Part shown: positions 1-8,358 of the stretch, one piece after another
Numbering within the stretch: the first letter of the stretch is position 1
How the letters are laid out: each line of letters opens with the position of its first letter
Assembly: GCA_963719005.1 (NCBI GenBank)
Contig: CAVRAR010000008.1
Location: 471,806 to 535,805 of the forward strand
DNA length: 64,000 nucleotides
From: G963675935 sp963719005
GTDB lineage: Bacteria; Planctomycetota; Planctomycetia; Pirellulales; Thermoguttaceae
Direction: 5' to 3'
Notes under the pieces: generated by a model
Databases searched by the model: none
Told to the model about the DNA's origin: nothing
The model's input: the letters and a program-made list of their open reading frames with translations, nothing else
Translations under genes and position numbers: made by a program

Positions 1-1
1 C

Positions 2-1903
2 GACGTCTACATCGGTAATAGCGGCGACGGCGCAATCTCGATCACCAATCACGGCAGCATCAGCGCCCTCGTCGGCCACATTGGCTACAATTCCGGCTCG
101 ACAGGCATCGTCGCGGTGGACGGCTCCGGTTCGACCTGGACCAGCACCAGCCTTGACGTTGGCGAGAGCGGCAGCGGGACGCTCTCGATCACCAACAGCG
201 GCAGCGTCAACACCAGCTACAACAGCATCGGCGCCAATTCTGGTTCAAGGGGCGTGGCCACCGTGGACGGCTCCGGATCGACATGGACGAACAACACCCT
301 TTACGTCGGCGATAGTGGCATCGGGGCGGTCTCGATCATCAATCGCGGCAGCGTAAGCAGCGGCAGCGGCTACCTCGGTTTCTGGTCCGGCGCGGCAGGC
401 ACGGTCACGGTGGACGGCACTGGTTCGACTTGGACCAACATCAGTGATCTCGAGGTCGGTTACTACGGCAGCGGAACGCTCTTGATTACCAACGGCAGCA
501 CCGTCTCGGTCACCGGCACCACCGTCGTCAGCAGGTTCAAGGGATCCACGGGAGCAATCGGTTTTGGTACGAACGGCGGAACGCTGACCACCCAAACACT
601 TTTTGCATCGCCGACCCAGTTGACCGGCGCCGGCACGATCAACTGTTGCGGACTCGTAAGCGACATCAGCCTGATATTTGATTCGGCCCACAATCTCAAG
701 CAGACGATTGGACTCCAACAGTCCGGCGAGAATGTCACCGTCAACGTCGATTTGGCCACCACCCCAACCAACAACGGCGATCTCGGTGCAGGCTGGAAAG
801 GCGCGGGTTCCCTGACGATTCAAGATGGGATCAAGGTCACCTCCTTCTGCGGCTACCTTGGCTACAATAGCGGCTCGACGGGCGTAGCGACGGTCACGGG
901 AACCGGCTCAACTTGGGCCAACAATATTCTTTATGCCGGCTGCTCCGGTAGTGGCGCACTCTCGATCACCAATCGCGGCAGCGTCAGCAGCAACTACGGT
1001 GACCTCGGCTACTCTTCCGGCTCGACGGGGGCGGTTGCGGTAGACGGCAATGGCTCGGTCTGGACCAACCAACACGGCCTCTCTGTCGGCGTTAGCGGCA
1101 GCGGGACGCTCTCGATCACTGGCGGCGGCGCTGTGACGGCGGCGACGGTTTCGCTCAACAGTACGTCGTTGCTGGCGATCGACGTCGGCCGCGGCAGTTC
1201 GCTCACAATCGGCGGCGGCGCCGGAACGCTCACGAACGGCGGTGCAATCCGCATTCTCGCGGGGGCCGACGTTCCGGCAGACGCCGACACTTACTCGCCG
1301 ATTTCCGCCGGATCATGGGGCGGCGCCGGCACGTATCAGGCCATCGGCGGAACGTGGTCTGCAACCAACCGCAATTTTACCGCTTCGAGTGCCATGGCTG
1401 GCACGTCCAGCGTGCCGATTTCGCTTGACCGCAAGCTTGTCCAGCGGGTGCTAATCGACGACAACGGAACCGGCGGAACCCACTGGGAAATGGGGGCCAG
1501 TTTTCTCGCGGCGGGAACGACCTCGAACATCGTCTTCACGGCCACGGCAGCCAATGGCACGCTCCTCGACCTCTTGAAAACCGCGGCCGGCAACCACACG
1601 GTTTCGAACGCTTGGACGTTCTCGACAACCGGCTACACGTTGGATGCGAACGATCCGATCTATTTCTCGCTCAAGGTTGGCCCGAACCTTTCGACCGACG
1701 ACCTCGAATTGTGGGGCTACGATGGAACTTCCTGGGCTGCCTACGTTCCGACTGATTTTACGTACGACGGAACCTACGCCAGCTTTACCGCCACCGGCCT
1801 AAGCGGCTACGCGGTCGTGCCCGAGCCGGGAGCGTTGATTCTTCTCGCTGTCGGGCTCACGGGCCTTGCGGCCTTCGCCCGGCGGAAATGGAAGATATCG
1901 TAG
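2..1903 (+). CDS. Repeat-rich exported PEP-CTERM protein (5' end missing)
   Basis: The frame is open from base 2, so the true start lies upstream. The protein is made of degenerate units of about 55-65 residues, each with a GYNSGSTG..TVDGSGSTWTN-like segment followed by a YVGDSGSGTLSITNGGSV-like segment. This is typical of autotransporter-type beta-helix passengers. The C-terminus is a PEP-CTERM sorting signal: VPEPGALILLA, a hydrophobic segment (LAVGLTGLAAFA), then the basic tail RRKWKIS. Such signals are known to target proteins to an exosortase-dependent envelope or secretion route. A surface or extracellular structural role is inferred. No catalytic domain is visible. The region before the anchor (about residues 440-590) is not repetitive and looks like a separate beta domain. 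Confidence 0.85.
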   Translation, partial: DVYIGNSGDGAISITNHGSISALVGHIGYNSGSTGIVAVDGSGSTWTSTSLDVGESGSGTLSITNSGSVNTSYNSIGANSGSRGVATVDGSGSTWTNNTLYVGDSGIGAVSIINRGSVSSGSGYLGFWSGAAGTVTVDGTGSTWTNISDLEVGYYGSGTLLITNGSTVSVTGTTVVSRFKGSTGAIGFGTNGGTLTTQTLFASPTQLTGAGTINCCGLVSDISLIFDSAHNLKQTIGLQQSGENVTVNVDLATTPTNNGDLGAGWKGAGSLTIQDGIKVTSFCGYLGYNSGSTGVATVTGTGSTWANNILYAGCSGSGALSITNRGSVSSNYGDLGYSSGSTGAVAVDGNGSVWTNQHGLSVGVSGSGTLSITGGGAVTAATVSLNSTSLLAIDVGRGSSLTIGGGAGTLTNGGAIRILAGADVPADADTYSPISAGSWGGAGTYQAIGGTWSATNRNFTASSAMAGTSSVPISLDRKLVQRVLIDDNGTGGTHWEMGASFLAAGTTSNIVFTATAANGTLLDLLKTAAGNHTVSNAWTFSTTGYTLDANDPIYFSLKVGPNLSTDDLELWGYDGTSWAAYVPTDFTYDGTYASFTATGLSGYAVVPEPGALILLAVGLTGLAAFARRKWKIS

Positions 1904-1940
1904 CGCAACCGGTCGAAGTCCGTCCGCGTTTTGGTTTCTC

Positions 1941-2025
1941 TGGAGTGCGGCGATTCATCGCCGCTTTCGGTCGGACGGGCTGAACCGCTGCAAAGAAAAA
2001 AAGCGGCGATAAATCGCCACACTCC
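1941..2025. repeat. Imperfect inverted repeat downstream of the PEP-CTERM gene
   Basis: The arm TGGAGTGCGGCGATTCATCG is answered by an arm containing AAGCGGCGATAAATCGCCAC and ACTCC, about 85 bp overall. It lies 38 bp after the stop codon and could form a long hairpin. No U-tract follows, so it looks like a dispersed palindromic element rather than a standard terminator. Confidence 0.6.
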
Positions 2026-2187
2026 CAAAAGGGGCCACCTCCTCCGTCCTCTTCGTCTTCTCGCCCCCTCCTCGTGTCGGCCATATATACCACTCGCTGG
2101 CACGGCAGCCACTTGACCGTCGTTCGGCCGCATTGCTAGACTAGTGTGTTTGCAAATTCCTGGCGTTCATCCGTCGAGGGCCTTCCT

Positions 2188-3510
2188 GTGCCAGTGACTT
2201 GCGTGATCGGACTCCAGTGGGGCGACGAGGCAAAAGGCAAAATCGTCGACCTGCTGACCGAGCAAAACGATATCGTCGTCCGCTACCAGGGCGGGGCCAA
2301 CGCCGGGCATACCGTCGTCCGCGAGGGAGAGACGTTCAAGCTCTCGCTCGTCCCCAGCGGGATCTTCCGGCCCGAGGTGCAGTGCGTCATCGCCACCGGA
2401 GTGGTGCTGAATCCCGCCAGTTTCCTCGCCGAAATCGACGGACTGATGCAGCGCGGCGTTGCGGTCGGCAAGAATCTGATGATCAGCGATCGGGCGCACG
2501 TCATTTTCCCCTGGCATTTCGAGGAAGACCGCCTCTTCGATCAATGCACCGGCGGCGAGGCGATCGGAACCACCATGCGCGGCATCGGTCCCTGCTACCG
2601 CGACAAAGTCGGCCGCTCGCTGGCCGTTCGCCTCGGCGACATGTACCGGCCGGAGTTTCGCGCGCGGATCGAGCAAATCGTGCGGGTGAAGAATCTGCTC
2701 TTGGCCTCCTTCGGCGGAAAAACGGGGACAGGCGCCGCGACGGAGCCAGTCCCCGTTTTTTCGGGCGTGAAGCTCGACGCCCAGGAGGTTTTCAACCAAT
2801 ACCACGCCTTCGCCGAGCGGCTGGCGCCGTACGTGGCCGACACTACCGCCTACCTGCTCGACGCGGCCGAAGCGGACAAGCGGATGCTCTTCGAGGGTGC
2901 CCAGGGCTCGCTGCTCGACATCGATCACGGCACCTTCCCCTTCGTCACCAGCAGCAACAGTTCGGGCGTGGGCGTGTCGGCGGGCTCGGGCGTGCCGGGG
3001 CGATACATCACCAAGGTCATCGGAGTTGTCAAAGCTTATACTACGCGCGTCGGCGGCGGACCCTTTCCTACCGAACAGGACAACCAGACCGGCGAACACA
3101 TCCGCAATCGCGGCAACGAATACGGCACGGTCACGCGGCGGCCGCGGCGTTGCGGCTGGTTCGACGCGGTGGCGGCCCGCTATACCGCCAGGCTTAGCGG
3201 CGTCGACACGCTGGCGGTCATGCTGCTCGACGTTCTGAGCGAGCTTGCGGAGTTGAAAATCTGCACCGCCTACGAGTTGGACGGCCAGCGGACCACCGAT
3301 TTTCCCAGCCACGTGGACGATTTGCGCCGCGTCGTTCCGGTCTACGAAACCCTGCCCGGCTGGCAGAAGGAGATTAGTGGAGTCGGCCGGCTCGACGACC
3401 TGCCGGCAAATGCGAGGAAGTACCTCGATCGCATCAGCGAGTTGCTGCGTCGGCCGGTGGAGATAGTTTCGGTAGGTCGGGACCGACGAAAGACGATATT
3501 TGTACAATAG
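2188..3510 (+). CDS. purA: Adenylosuccinate synthetase
   Basis: Catalyses GTP-dependent ligation of IMP and aspartate to adenylosuccinate, the first committed step to AMP, in the cytoplasm. The N-terminus VIGLQWGDEAKGK is the family P-loop signature. NAGHTVV, IGTTMRGIGPCYRDK and VGGGPFPTE are further family motifs. A GTG at 2188 is preferred because a GAGG Shine-Dalgarno lies about 8 nt upstream and the protein then begins directly before the conserved core (440 aa, near the family norm). An earlier GTG at 2146 would add 14 unconserved residues. Residues about 179-192 are encoded by a palindrome (2722-2764) and look like an in-frame insertion. Confidence 0.95.
   Translation: MPVTCVIGLQWGDEAKGKIVDLLTEQNDIVVRYQGGANAGHTVVREGETFKLSLVPSGIFRPEVQCVIATGVVLNPASFLAEIDGLMQRGVAVGKNLMISDRAHVIFPWHFEEDRLFDQCTGGEAIGTTMRGIGPCYRDKVGRSLAVRLGDMYRPEFRARIEQIVRVKNLLLASFGGKTGTGAATEPVPVFSGVKLDAQEVFNQYHAFAERLAPYVADTTAYLLDAAEADKRMLFEGAQGSLLDIDHGTFPFVTSSNSSGVGVSAGSGVPGRYITKVIGVVKAYTTRVGGGPFPTEQDNQTGEHIRNRGNEYGTVTRRPRRCGWFDAVAARYTARLSGVDTLAVMLLDVLSELAELKICTAYELDGQRTTDFPSHVDDLRRVVPVYETLPGWQKEISGVGRLDDLPANARKYLDRISELLRRPVEIVSVGRDRRKTIFVQ
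2722..2764. repeat. Palindromic element inside purA
   Basis: AAAACGGGGACAGGCG and CCAGTCCCCGTTTTTT form an inverted repeat whose core GGGGAC/GTCCCC matches the GGGGACTGTCCCC family seen elsewhere in the window. It adds about 14 residues to PurA without a stop or frame change. Confidence 0.6.
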
Positions 3511-3540
3511 ACGGCTATCAAGAGAGAGGGCGGCGGAGAT

Positions 3541-3601
3541 AAGACTTATGGGACGAATAGGACTAATAACTCCCATTCGTCCCATCCGTCCCATAAGTCC
3601 C
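3541..3601. repeat. Inverted repeat between purA and uppS
   Basis: AAGACTTATGGGACGAATAG is mirrored by ATTCGTCCCATCCGTCCCAT and AAGTCCC. It is a dispersed palindromic repeat rather than a clear terminator, because no T-run follows the stem. Confidence 0.5.
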
Positions 3602-3657
3602 ATCGCTCGCTTTAAGGCTCCAACCCCCTTTCCTGCAACGCACCCGCGCTATCCGCC

Positions 3658-4392
3658 ATGCCCAACGACCTACCCGACGTCCCGCGAGATAGACTTCCGC
3701 GTCACATCGCGGTGATTATGGACGGCAACGGGCGGTGGGCGCGCAGGCGGGGGCTGCCGCGCGTCGAGGGGCACCGCGCCGGCGTGACCAGCGTTCGCCG
3801 CGTGACCGAGGAGTGCGCCCGGCTGGGCATCGAGCAACTCACGCTCTATTGTCTGTCGAGCGAGAACTGGAAACGCCCGGCCGAGGAGCTCGATTTTCTG
3901 CTGCAACTGCTGCAACGATACCTGGTCGAAGAGCGGCCGCGGATCATGGAGCACAATATCCAGGTGCGCTGGATCGGCCGCCGCGAAGAATTGCCCGAGG
4001 GGGCGGTGCAAGGGCTCGATGAGACGGTTCGCGTCAGTGCGGCCAACTCGGGGCTCCGCGTCTGTCTGGCGATCAACTATGGCGGCCGGGCGGAACTGGT
4101 CGACGCCGTACGCCGCATCGCCGGCGAGGCTCGTCGCCACGAGCTCGATCCGGCGGCCATCGACGAGGAGACCGTATCCGCTCGCCTCTATACGGCGGGA
4201 ATGCCCGATCCCGACTTGCTGATCCGCACGGCCGGCGAGATGCGGGTGAGCAATTTTTTGCTGTGGCAGATCAGCTACGCGGAGATTTGGGTGACGGAGG
4301 CGTGCTGGCCCGACTTCGACGAGCAGCAATTGCACGCCGCCCTACGCGGCTACGCCGCCCGCGATCGACGTTTCGGCGGCTTGAACAGCTAG
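3658..4392 (+). CDS. uppS: Isoprenyl (undecaprenyl diphosphate) synthase
   Basis: Cis-prenyltransferase that extends farnesyl diphosphate with isopentenyl diphosphate to make undecaprenyl diphosphate, the lipid carrier for peptidoglycan. The 244-aa length is typical. Motifs seen in order: IAVIMDGNGRWARRRG (catalytic Asp and substrate pocket), EGHRAG, LYCLSSENWKRP, INYGGRAELVDA, and PDLLIRTAGEMRVSNFLLWQ followed by YAEIW near the C-terminus. The ATG at 3658 puts the first conserved motif about 20 residues in, as expected. It lies 147 bp after purA on the same strand, with a repeat between them, so co-transcription is uncertain. Confidence 0.95.
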   Translation: MPNDLPDVPRDRLPRHIAVIMDGNGRWARRRGLPRVEGHRAGVTSVRRVTEECARLGIEQLTLYCLSSENWKRPAEELDFLLQLLQRYLVEERPRIMEHNIQVRWIGRREELPEGAVQGLDETVRVSAANSGLRVCLAINYGGRAELVDAVRRIAGEARRHELDPAAIDEETVSARLYTAGMPDPDLLIRTAGEMRVSNFLLWQISYAEIWVTEACWPDFDEQQLHAALRGYAARDRRFGGLNS

Positions 4393-4625
4393 CCACCACG
4401 GAATAACTATTGTGGCCGGTATCAAGCAGGCCATGTGCATCACATATTCCCCTACGTAGAGTGCTTTCATTCAGGGAATTGCTGAAAATGTGAGAATATC
4501 AACGAGGGTGATTGACAAAATAATCCGCTTTGGTAAAAAAGGTATATTGCACGGCCGGGATTTCCCCGGCAGATTTCTCGATTTGCCATCAAAAGAGTTT
4601 GATCTTATGAAAGGCGGGGGTGGCT

Positions 4626-5300
4626 ATGAAGTTCTCAACTATTGCATTTCTCTTTGTGGCTCTTGCGTGGGCTTCCCTCGCCAAGGCGGAGATCCAGTCG
4701 TGGAATTGCGATAACGATGGCGATGGCGCGATCAATTGCAAACAGACGGGCTGGGGGTGGGACGGAAGCAGCGGTGAATGGGATCTGAACGTTACGGGAG
4801 ACCAGTTTTGGGGGCCAGGGCACATGTTGATGAATTTCACCACCAACAATGGTGACGATCCGACGATCAAGGCCGCCAACTTCGTCACCAATGATACGCC
4901 CGTCGCCTGGACCGGTTATCTGGTCGACTTGACAGTTTATACCAACACGGCGGTGAGCAGTACTTCCATCCCCAGCGCGGCCGTGACCAGCCCCGGGGAC
5001 TGGCTGCTACCCACGGTCACCCAGCCAACCGGAGGCTATATTGGTCCGACATTGGTCAATGGCCAGTACTATAACTACGAATACACGGGATCAATCGACT
5101 TTGAAGGAGGCACACCGGTTGGAAACGGCGACGAGTTGGATTTCAACTACAAGATGAGCTTTACGGGCGCCACAAGCTATTACGCGGTCCAAGCAATGAC
5201 GCCTATTCCCAACACCGTCCCCGAACCCTCTACGCTCGCCCTCCTCGGCATCGGCGCCATCGGCGTGCTAAGCTACGCAAGGCGGCGACGGGCGGCATAG
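4626..5300 (+). CDS. PEP-CTERM exported protein of unknown function
   Basis: 224 aa. The N-terminus MKFSTIAFLFVALAWASLAKA is a signal peptide cleaved after AKA. The C-terminus VPEPSTLALLGIGAIGVLSY followed by ARRRRAA is a clear PEP-CTERM anchor. The 180-residue body is rich in Gly, Asn, Thr and Trp and has no domain I recognise. The ATG at 4626 is chosen because it starts the signal peptide and follows an AAGGCGG ribosome-binding site about 10 nt upstream; the GTG two codons earlier adds nothing. The gene stands alone, with its own strong terminator downstream. A surface or matrix role is inferred only from the sorting signal. Confidence 0.85.
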   Translation: MKFSTIAFLFVALAWASLAKAEIQSWNCDNDGDGAINCKQTGWGWDGSSGEWDLNVTGDQFWGPGHMLMNFTTNNGDDPTIKAANFVTNDTPVAWTGYLVDLTVYTNTAVSSTSIPSAAVTSPGDWLLPTVTQPTGGYIGPTLVNGQYYNYEYTGSIDFEGGTPVGNGDELDFNYKMSFTGATSYYAVQAMTPIPNTVPEPSTLALLGIGAIGVLSYARRRRAA

Positions 5301-5326
5301 GACGTTAGAAACCAATCGACAAAATC

Positions 5327-5365
5327 ATCGGGCCATCCCTGAACTGAGGGATGGCCCGATTTGTT
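5327..5365 (+). terminator. Rho-independent terminator after the PEP-CTERM gene
   Basis: Perfect 14-bp stem ATCGGGCCATCCCT / AGGGATGGCCCGAT with loop GAACTG, followed by TTGTTG. It is 26 bp after the stop codon. Confidence 0.85.
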
Positions 5366-5513
5366 GTATGCCGGGTACGCTTGACGGCTTGGAGGGCCCT
5401 TTCTTGTAGCGATTGTCGGTAACCGTACCCAACGACTGGACACTCGCTTTCTGTGGCCTGTATAATCGCTTGCGACTGGTTGCGTCATTTCTTGTGGCGC
5501 AACCGAGCTTCGC

Positions 5514-7118
5514 ATGGATGTTTTGCCTTTCTCCCAGCCGCAGATCATTGACGCTTCACAACCCCGCCGCGCGCATCTGGTCGGAATCGCCGGCAATGGG
5601 ATGCGGGCGTTGGCCGACGTGTTGCTGGGCTGGGGTTGGGCTCTAAGCGGTTCGGACCTGGAAATCACGGGCTTTTCTTGTCTCGGTGGGGCAGACATTC
5701 TTGTCTGCCAGAATGAATCTACTGAGAGCGGCAGACAAGAATGTCTGCCCCACCGCGATCTTCGACAAGAATGTCTGCCCCACCAGGGTGTTCGACTGTT
5801 CCAGGGCCATGCCGCCGAAAACCTCTCGCCGGAAACCGAACTGGTCGTCTACAGCGACGCCGTGCCCTCGGCGAATCCCGAGCTTTGCCGCGCGGCCGAA
5901 CTCGGCATTCCGACGCTGAGCTATTTCCAAATGCTCGGGCGGCTCGGCGTGGGCCGTCGCACCGTAGCCATCGCCGGCACGCATGGAAAATCGACCGCCA
6001 CGGCCATGCTCGCCCATTTGCTGAATCGGGCCGGCCGCGATCCCACAGTCGTCTGCGGCGCCACGCCCATGGGCGCCAACTCGGGCGGACGCGCCGGAAA
6101 ACAGGGGTCAGGGGTCAGGGGTCAGGGGTCAGAGGTCAGGGGTCAGGGATCAGAGTCCACGGACTCCAAATTTCCAAATTTCCAAATTTCCAAATCCCCA
6201 AATCCATTGTTTGTGGTCGAGGCGTGTGAGTATCGGGCGAACCTCCTCCAGCTTCGCCCTTGGCAGGCCGCCATCACGGGAATCGAGCCCGACCATTTCG
6301 ACTGCTACGATTCGCTCGCACAAATCGAAAACGCTTTTCGTCGCTTTGCCGCGTCGATCCCCGGCGACGGATTGCTCGTCGCGCGGCACGATTGCCAGTC
6401 CACGCGGCGGGTGACGGCCGGGTTGAATTGCAGCGTCGAGTCGTTCGGCTTCTCGGCCGACGCCGATTGGTCCGCTCGGATCCTCGAAGAAGATCACGGC
6501 CGATTCTGCTTCGAGATTCGCCGGTTTGGCCGCCGGTTGTGCGAAGTCCGGTTGCCGACGCCGGGCGAACACGACGTGTTGAACGCCCTGGTCGCCGCCG
6601 CGCTGGCTTATGAGAATGGGGTTTCGCCGGACAAGATTTCGGCGGGCTTGGGCAGTTTTCCGGGCCTGCACCGGCGGCTGGAATCGCTGGGCCAGTGGCG
6701 CGGCGTCGCGTTGATCGATGACTATGCCCACCACCCGACGGAGGTGACGGCTGCGCTGGCGGCGGTTCGTCGCATGGCCGCCGGCGCCAGGGTATGGTGC
6801 GTTTTTCAGCCGCATCAGGCGTCGCGAACGGCACGGCTGCTCGACCAATTCGCGGCGAGCCTGCAAAATGCCGACAAACTGTTGGTGGCCGACATTTTCC
6901 GGGCGCGAGAAGGCGATCCCCAACCAGGGGAGGTTACGGCGGCCGATCTCGCCCGCCGGGCTGCCAAGCTCGGCGTCGAGGTCTTGCCGGCCCACGCCGC
7001 AGGCGAGATCGTCGAAACGCTGGAAACCCAGTTGGCCCCCGGCGACGTATTGGTTACTCTAGGGGCTGGCAATACGTGGAAGTTGCGGCCAGCAGATGCA
7101 CGCGGGAATGACGAATGA
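5514..7118 (+). CDS. murC: UDP-N-acetylmuramate--L-alanine ligase with repeat insertions
   Basis: ATP-dependent Mur ligase that adds the first amino acid of the peptidoglycan stem peptide. Visible features: HLVGIAGNGMRALADVLLGW (Rossmann fold binding the UDP-sugar), AIAGTHGKSTATAMLAHLL (ATP P-loop, residues about 152-170), VVEACEYRANLLQLRPW, GIEPDHFDCY, LIDDYAHHPTEV and WCVFQPHQASRT. At 534 aa it is longer than the usual 450-490. The excess is explained by two in-frame insertions: a palindromic element at residues about 58-90 and simple tandem repeats at about 197-231. Its last codons lie in another repeat block (ATGACGAA units), so the native C-terminus may have been replaced. It heads a murC-murB-ftsQ group. 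Confidence 0.9.
   Translation: MDVLPFSQPQIIDASQPRRAHLVGIAGNGMRALADVLLGWGWALSGSDLEITGFSCLGGADILVCQNESTESGRQECLPHRDLRQECLPHQGVRLFQGHAAENLSPETELVVYSDAVPSANPELCRAAELGIPTLSYFQMLGRLGVGRRTVAIAGTHGKSTATAMLAHLLNRAGRDPTVVCGATPMGANSGGRAGKQGSGVRGQGSEVRGQGSESTDSKFPNFQISKSPNPLFVVEACEYRANLLQLRPWQAAITGIEPDHFDCYDSLAQIENAFRRFAASIPGDGLLVARHDCQSTRRVTAGLNCSVESFGFSADADWSARILEEDHGRFCFEIRRFGRRLCEVRLPTPGEHDVLNALVAAALAYENGVSPDKISAGLGSFPGLHRRLESLGQWRGVALIDDYAHHPTEVTAALAAVRRMAAGARVWCVFQPHQASRTARLLDQFAASLQNADKLLVADIFRAREGDPQPGEVTAADLARRAAKLGVEVLPAHAAGEIVETLETQLAPGDVLVTLGAGNTWKLRPADARGNDE
5685..5784. repeat. GGTGGGGCAGACATTCTTG palindromic element inside murC
   Basis: The arm GGTGGGGCAGACATTCTTGT is followed by the inverse ACAAGAATGTCTGCCCCACC, then a second partial copy. 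In the murC frame it reads GGADILVCQ ... RQECLPH twice. All three forward frames of the arm are open (GGADILVC, GQTFLSA, WGRHSCLP). Confidence 0.85.
6103..6205. repeat. Short tandem repeats inside murC
   Basis: Seven units of about 7 bp close to AGGGGTC, with variants, are followed by about four units of CAAATTTC. They encode a low-complexity GSGVRGQGS ... FPNFQISKSPN stretch between the ATP-binding and EACEY motifs. Confidence 0.8.
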
Positions 7119-7282
7119 CGAAAGAATGACGAATGTCGAAATCCAAATGTCGAAGGAACGGCGAAAGAAGCCAGAATGTCGAAACGGGGATGTCGTCCTC
7201 CGCCGTCTTCCTTTCGTCATTCGGATTTCGTCATTCCTTCGTCATTGGTTTTCGTCCTTCGTCCTTCGTCCTTCCTTCGTCG
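7095..7282. repeat. GAATGACGAA-type inverted repeat cluster
   Basis: Tandem GAATGAC/GAAAGAATGACG units on the left and TTCGTCATTCG, TTCGTCATTCC and TTCGTCCTTCGTC units on the right form a long imperfect palindrome between murC and murB. The same unit type occurs at 20815-20972, 23320-23445 and, as an ATGATGAGT variant, at 36361-36470. Confidence 0.8.
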
Positions 7283-7299
7283 TCCTCTGAGGTTCCCCA

Positions 7300-8178
7300 A
7301 TGGCTCTAATGAGCGGTTTTGAGAAGATCGTCCGTCAGAGCGAACCGCTGGCGATGCACACCTGGTTTCAGTTAGGCGGCCCTGCCGAATACTTCGCCGA
7401 GCCGGAGACCGTCGAGGAGTTGACCGCGCTGGTGCGGCGGTGTTACGAGGAGGGGATCGACATACGGGTGCTGGGGCAGGGCTCGAACATCCTGGTTCGC
7501 GATGAGGGTGTGCCCGGGCTGGTGATCCACCTCTCCGCGCCGGCATTCTGCGAGATTCGCATCGAAGGCCGCTCGATCGCCGCCGGCGGCGGGGCGCTGT
7601 TGGGACGGGTGGTAACGACGACGGTGCATCGAGGGTTGGCCGGGCTGGAAACGCTCGTCGGCATTCCCGGCACCGTCGGCGGCGCCCTGCACGGCAACGC
7701 CGGCACTCACGGCGGCAATATCGGCCAGTGGACCTTCGAGGCCACGGTGCTCACCGCCGCCGGCGACGCCGCCGAGCGCAGCGGCGACGATCTGGCGTTC
7801 GACTATCGACAGAGCAGCCTCGATGAACTGGCGATCCTCGAAGCCCGATGCGAGTTGGAGGAAGACGATCCACGGCAACTCGCCCAGCGAATGCAAAAAC
7901 ACTGGATCGTGAAGAAGGCGTCTCAGCCGATGGGCCACCAAAGCGCCGGCTGCGTGTTCAAGAACCCGCGCGGCGTCGGCGCCGGCAAGCTGATCGACGA
8001 TGCGGGCCTGAAAGGCACGCGCATCGGCGGCGCCGTGGTCAGCGATCGCCACGCCAACTTCATCATCGCCGAGCCGGAATGCACCAGCCAGGACGTGCTG
8101 CGGCTGATCGACCTGGTCCGCGGCCAGGTCCGCGATCGACTGGGCATCGAACTGGAACTGGAATTGGAGATTTGGTGA
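7300..8178 (+). CDS. murB: UDP-N-acetylenolpyruvoylglucosamine reductase
   Basis: FAD-dependent reductase completing UDP-MurNAc synthesis, using NADPH. FAD-binding motifs seen: MHTWFQLGGPAEYFAEP, VRVLGQGSNILVRDEGV-like (IRVLGQGSNILVRD), IPGTVGGALHGNAGTHGGNI, and the C-terminal MGHQSAGCVFKNPRGVGAGK and SDRHANFIIAEP. Length 292 aa fits the shorter (Gram-positive or Thermotoga type) MurB class. The Ser in the QSAGCVFKNP motif is the expected proton donor region. The ATG at 7300 has a GAGG site upstream. It follows murC with only a repeat block between, and ftsQ comes next. Confidence 0.95.
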   Translation: MALMSGFEKIVRQSEPLAMHTWFQLGGPAEYFAEPETVEELTALVRRCYEEGIDIRVLGQGSNILVRDEGVPGLVIHLSAPAFCEIRIEGRSIAAGGGALLGRVVTTTVHRGLAGLETLVGIPGTVGGALHGNAGTHGGNIGQWTFEATVLTAAGDAAERSGDDLAFDYRQSSLDELAILEARCELEEDDPRQLAQRMQKHWIVKKASQPMGHQSAGCVFKNPRGVGAGKLIDDAGLKGTRIGGAVVSDRHANFIIAEPECTSQDVLRLIDLVRGQVRDRLGIELELELEIW

Positions 8179-8199
8179 TCGAATGCGGCGGCAATCGTG

Positions 8200-8340
8200 T
8201 AAGAAGGAAAAAGGGGAAAGAGGAAAAAGGGAAAGGAAGAACTTGGGTGCAGGATCGTCGCTCGCTTCGACGTGATTCTCCAACTCTCATCGCATCCGGC
8301 TGCCTTCCCCTTTTTCCCTTTTCCCATTTTTCCTTTTTGC
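8200..8340. repeat. Purine-rich/pyrimidine-rich inverted repeat
   Basis: AAGAAGGAAAAAGGGGAAAG on the left and CCTTCCCCTTTTTCCCTTTT on the right form an imperfect long inverted repeat between murB and ftsQ. Confidence 0.65.
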
Positions 8341-8358
8341 ACCGACCGCAGCTTGCTC

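Noticed and set aside
4512..4548. TTGACA and TATATT as a promoter for the second PEP-CTERM gene
   Set aside because: The spacing (25 bp) is too long for a sigma-70-type promoter. The boxes may be unrelated.
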